Of a stretch of 9,079 nucleotides of DNA, positions 6,917 through 9,079 are shown one piece after another. The stretch's first letter is position 1; the number at the start of each line of letters is the position of its first letter. The notes beneath the pieces are model-generated. The model worked only from the letters and a program-made list of their open reading frames with translations, was not told where the DNA came from and searched no databases. The DNA is taken from positions 1 to 9,079 of the forward strand of contig DASXTB010000333.1 of assembly GCA_036505615.1 (NCBI GenBank). Direction: 5' to 3'. This DNA comes from DASXTB01 sp036505615 (lineage in GTDB: Bacteria; Acidobacteriota; UBA6911; JACQSX01). The translations under genes and the position numbers were made by a program.

Positions 6917-7098
6917 AATCGATAGTGACTAAATGGGACACGGATAACACTGGAAACACGGATTAACGAATGTCTTGCCGGGGCGACGCCAATTTTGCAA
7001 GTGCCAAAACAGATGATAATTTAGGCGTCGCCCCGGCAAGACATTCGCTGTTCCGCGTTATTCAGTGTTATCCGTGTCCCATTTAGTCACTATCGATT
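6917..7098. repeat. 182-nt long palindrome with 74/75-nt arms in a convergent gene gap
   Basis: The left arm 6917-6990 and right arm 7024-7098 are reverse complements. The outer 36 nt and inner 24 nt match exactly; only a central block of 14-15 nt differs (6953-6966 against 7048-7062). The loop is 33 nt (6991-7023). The element fills most of the gap 6896-7127 between the 3' ends of the regulator and the right TPR gene, and I see nothing else there. Either transcript running through it would fold into one long hairpin, so it could work as a bidirectional barrier or RNA-stability element, although there is no U-tract as in a normal intrinsic terminator. The arm motif ACACGGAT(T)AA resembles palindromic repeats scattered in many genomes, which favours a mobile, MITE-like origin. 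No clear target-site duplication is visible. Confidence 0.88.
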
Positions 7099-7127
7099 TT
7101 CTCTGTTACAGTCCACTAGCCCGGATT

Positions 7128-8366
7128 TCACTGCGGCGGTTTGTTGTTTGGCTTAGACGCCGGTCCCACTTCAGGAAACTTTTCTCCCCGATAAGCGGGG
7201 CCCAGCCCTTCCTGAGCGCCGGGTGCTTTGGCTTGGCGCTCAGCATTCAACTTTTGAATAACTGCCCGTTCGCGATCGCCGTCGTCCTTGCGCTTCACAC
7301 GATAATAGACGGTCGCCAGAATCACGTGGGCCTCGACAAAATCTGGAGCTTCTTTGACGACGTCTTCCAGGACACGCTGCGCGTCGTCCACTTTTCCCTG
7401 TGAGAGATAAATGCTTCCGATAAAGTAACGCACATTCAATTCACGCGGACGCACTAGCAGCGCGCGCTGTAGATAATTGAGAGCTTCGTCATATTTCTGA
7501 TCTTCCCTGTAGATTATTCCTAGGTACAGGTTCGACTCGAAATCGTTCGGATTCCCCTCGAGCTCTTTTTCAAAGGCTTTTTTTGCGCTGTCCCGGTCCC
7601 CAGTCTGCAGCAGCGCGCGGCCGTAAAAGGAATGCGCCGATGGAAGCTTAGGATTCAATTCCACGGCAAGCTTCAGGTCCTTGAGCGCGTTGGGATAATC
7701 ACGGGCCATCAATTGTGCAGTCGCCAGCATCAGCCGTGCTTCGGCTGAATCGCCCTCGCGCAGAATGCGATCAATTAATACCTGACCCTTTTCTGTCTGG
7801 TTGTCGCGGATCAAAGCAGTGCCGAGAAGATATTCGATCGCTCGCTCGTCGGCCTCGGGGGCCAAAGCGCTCTTCTGCGACGTTTCTTCGAAAGGCGAGA
7901 GCAGCTCGATTACTTTCTTGAATTCGCCCATCTGGAGGAAACAATCGGCCAGAAGCAGAATAGCGTTTTTGTTTTCCGGTTGGGCTGCGACCACCTGATT
8001 CAGCTCTTTGGCAGCTTCGGGAATCGACGCGGATTTGTAGAAGGCCAGTGCCAGGTTGAAACGGATGCTTGTGTTGCTTCCTTCAAACTCCAGAGCGCGC
8101 TTGTATTCCTCGATCGCTTCCTGGTAGCGTCCCAGACGCGCCAGCGCCGCCCCTAAATTAGAGCGTGCACTCACCTGGTCGGGCCGCAAAGCCAGCAAGG
8201 TCCGGTATTCGCGTACGGCGGCCTGGATGTCTCCTGCCTGCTGCAGGCGGACAGCACGCGCAAAGATTTCGTCCGGCGTCTCTGGCGGCGTCTGAGCGAG
8301 AAGATGACATCCAGCAGTCGACAAAACCAGCGCGAGGATTAAAAGAGAACCTCTACACATCGGCAT
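7128..8366 (-). CDS. Exported tetratricopeptide-repeat protein with about ten TPR units
   Basis: The 412-residue product starts with a hydrophobic export signal (MPMCRGSLLILALVLSTAGC...LLAQ). TAGC resembles a lipobox but has threonine where leucine or valine is usual, so lipidation is possible rather than likely; cleavage after LLA is the alternative. From about residue 30 to 380 there are roughly ten 34-residue TPR units, for example VSARSNLGAALARLGRYQEA and FESNLYLGIIYREDQKYDEA, so nearly the whole mature protein is a helical solenoid. The tail is Pro/Lys/Asn-rich (NNKPPQ). This is a protein-binding scaffold without a visible enzyme domain. I placed the start at 8366 (ATG at 8360 is equally possible); the frame stays open to a TTG at 8531, but that would put unconserved sequence before the signal peptide and nearly reach the divergent gene. 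It is transcribed away from the cytochrome-like gene, which may be a partner. Confidence 0.9.
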   Translation of the reverse strand: MPMCRGSLLILALVLSTAGCHLLAQTPPETPDEIFARAVRLQQAGDIQAAVREYRTLLALRPDQVSARSNLGAALARLGRYQEAIEEYKRALEFEGSNTSIRFNLALAFYKSASIPEAAKELNQVVAAQPENKNAILLLADCFLQMGEFKKVIELLSPFEETSQKSALAPEADERAIEYLLGTALIRDNQTEKGQVLIDRILREGDSAEARLMLATAQLMARDYPNALKDLKLAVELNPKLPSAHSFYGRALLQTGDRDSAKKAFEKELEGNPNDFESNLYLGIIYREDQKYDEALNYLQRALLVRPRELNVRYFIGSIYLSQGKVDDAQRVLEDVVKEAPDFVEAHVILATVYYRVKRKDDGDRERAVIQKLNAERQAKAPGAQEGLGPAYRGEKFPEVGPASKPNNKPPQ

Positions 8367-8406
8367 GCGCAACGTCAGGGGGCGGCATTTGCGAATCCAG
8401 AAAACG

Positions 8407-8436
8407 ATGATAACGCCCCAGGAAGATGCGTCGCAA
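8407..8436 (-). promoter_or_regulatory. Candidate promoter of the right TPR gene
   Basis: On the minus strand TTGCGA (8436-8431) and TATCAT (8412-8407) are separated by 18 nt; they match the -35 and -10 consensus at four and five of six bases. Transcription would start near 8400, about 35 nt before the ATG at 8366. This supports the downstream start over the TTG at 8531, which lies upstream of the promoter. Confidence 0.4.
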
Positions 8437-8504
8437 CCGGAAATCCGCTGTGCGCCGAACTGCGGCAATGCAAATGACTTTTGACTGACAAACCTTTTGT
8501 GAGC

Positions 8505-8531
8505 TTGGCACAAGACTGGGTGATCTGCCAA
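8505..8531. promoter_or_regulatory. Inverted repeat TTGGCA-N15-TGCCAA before the cytochrome-like gene
   Basis: TTGGCA at 8505-8510 and TGCCAA at 8526-8531 are exact reverse complements 15 nt apart, in the 177-nt divergent region and 12 nt before the ATG at 8544. This could be an operator or a leader hairpin. The arms are only 6 bp, so chance is a real alternative. Confidence 0.25.
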
Positions 8532-8543
8532 AATTGCAATGAA

Positions 8544-9079
8544 ATGAAGACCGGCGGCAACCGAAAAAAGTTATTCAGTGTTCTCGTTGTGGTCTTTGCT
8601 ACGCTCGCACTCTCAGACCTCGTCCTCTCGAGTGGTGGAGGCCCTGCGCAAGCCACGTTCGGTCGCGAATGGCGACCGAATCGGGTTCTCGAAGGAGAAC
8701 AGTACGCCGGCAACGACGCTTGCGCCAAGTGCCACCGCTCAATGACGGCCAGCCAGCGAGCGACGGGCATGGCCAGAGCACTGGAGAAAATTACGGATTG
8801 TCAGATCCTTCAGTCGCGCCCGCGGCTAATCTTCCAGGAAGGTCCTTACTCATATAAAATTGTGCGCGAGGGGAACCGCAGCATTTTTTCGGTTTCTGAC
8901 GGCAGCAATACCATCTCCGAACCGATTCTTTCGTGCTTCGGACGCGGCGATGCCGGCCAGACCTATGTGTTCCGGCACAACAATGAGTATTACGAAAGCC
9001 GGGTCAGTTTTTACCGCGACACCGAAAAGCTGGATTTCACAATTGGCGCTCTGCTATCGCTTCCACCCTCGCTGGATGA
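8544..9079 (+). CDS. Exported c-type cytochrome-like protein, N-terminal part only
   Basis: From the ATG at 8544 the frame stays open for 178 codons to the right edge; the C-terminus is beyond the window. The N-terminus is basic (MKTGGNRKK) and followed by one hydrophobic segment (about 10-29), a signal peptide or membrane anchor. CAKCH at residues 60-64, in the context YAGNDACAKCHRS, is a CxxCH motif for covalent attachment of haem c in the periplasm. The next stretch alternates short beta-like segments (YSYKIVREGNRSIFSVSDG, GDAGQTYVFRHNNEYYESR). This layout recalls acidobacterial multihaem cytochrome or cytochrome-TPR proteins, where further CxxCH motifs follow later in the chain; none can be confirmed here. 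A role in electron transfer is inferred from the haem motif alone. No Shine-Dalgarno is evident; an in-frame GTG at 8520 is a less likely start. It is divergent from the TPR protein on its left. Confidence 0.82.
   Translation, partial: MKTGGNRKKLFSVLVVVFATLALSDLVLSSGGGPAQATFGREWRPNRVLEGEQYAGNDACAKCHRSMTASQRATGMARALEKITDCQILQSRPRLIFQEGPYSYKIVREGNRSIFSVSDGSNTISEPILSCFGRGDAGQTYVFRHNNEYYESRVSFYRDTEKLDFTIGALLSLPPSLD

Noticed and set aside
6896..7127. Intrinsic transcription terminator or CRISPR-like repeat at the long palindrome
   Set aside because: There is no U-tract on either strand after the stem, and there are only two inverted copies, not a direct-repeat array with spacers.
8503..8522. Sigma-54 promoter (TTGGCAC at the -24 position) before the cytochrome-like gene
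   Set aside because: The -24 half matches, but the -12 half reads TGGGT instead of TTGCA, losing the essential GC.

Overview
The window looks like a chromosomal segment of an acidobacterium (Acidobacteriota). Base composition is moderately GC-rich. The large minus-strand gene has the carboxypeptidase-regulatory-domain plus Oar-like TonB receptor architecture that is greatly expanded in that phylum. The plus-strand regulator has the N-terminal winged-helix type (LKEYTI...VFGR...DPR...VRV.AGRLR.KL) that I associate mainly with acidobacteria. Exported TPR proteins and a CxxCH cytochrome-like protein also fit. This assignment is from remembered family resemblance, not from a search.

Layout, left to right. 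(1) Minus strand, <1-1175: an exported TPR protein whose C-terminus lies off the left edge, with a good promoter just upstream (perfect TATAAT at 1208-1213). (2) 1176-1557: a gene gap filled by a nested inverted-repeat element of about 226 nt (1281-1506). (3) Minus strand, 1558-4995: a 1145-residue outer-membrane TonB-dependent receptor of the Oar-like/CarboxypepD_reg class. (4) 4996-5551: an unusually long divergent control region with several operator-like palindromes, a twin direct repeat 52 nt apart, and a perfect -10 box reading towards the next gene. (5) Plus strand, 5552-6895: a single-pass membrane transcription regulator (cytoplasmic winged helix, proline-rich linker, one membrane helix, about 280-residue exported domain). 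(6) 6896-7127: a convergent gap occupied by a 182-nt palindrome with nearly identical 74-75-nt arms. (7) Minus strand, 7128-8366: an exported TPR protein of about ten repeats. (8) 8367-8543: a short divergent promoter region. (9) Plus strand, 8544->9079: the start of an exported, membrane-anchored c-type cytochrome-like protein with one CAKCH haem motif before the window ends.

How it may work together. The central unit is the divergent pair of membrane regulator and outer-membrane receptor. The regulator has the ToxR/CadC topology: an exported domain could sense a periplasmic ligand or receptor state, and the cytoplasmic winged helix could bind the palindromes between the two genes. This would be a one-component control circuit for nutrient uptake, without the sigma/anti-sigma pair used by classical FecIR systems. 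The pairing and the palindromes are visible in the sequence; the regulatory link is inference. The flanking TPR proteins and the cytochrome-like protein are envelope proteins of unknown partners, and nothing here proves that they belong to the same pathway.
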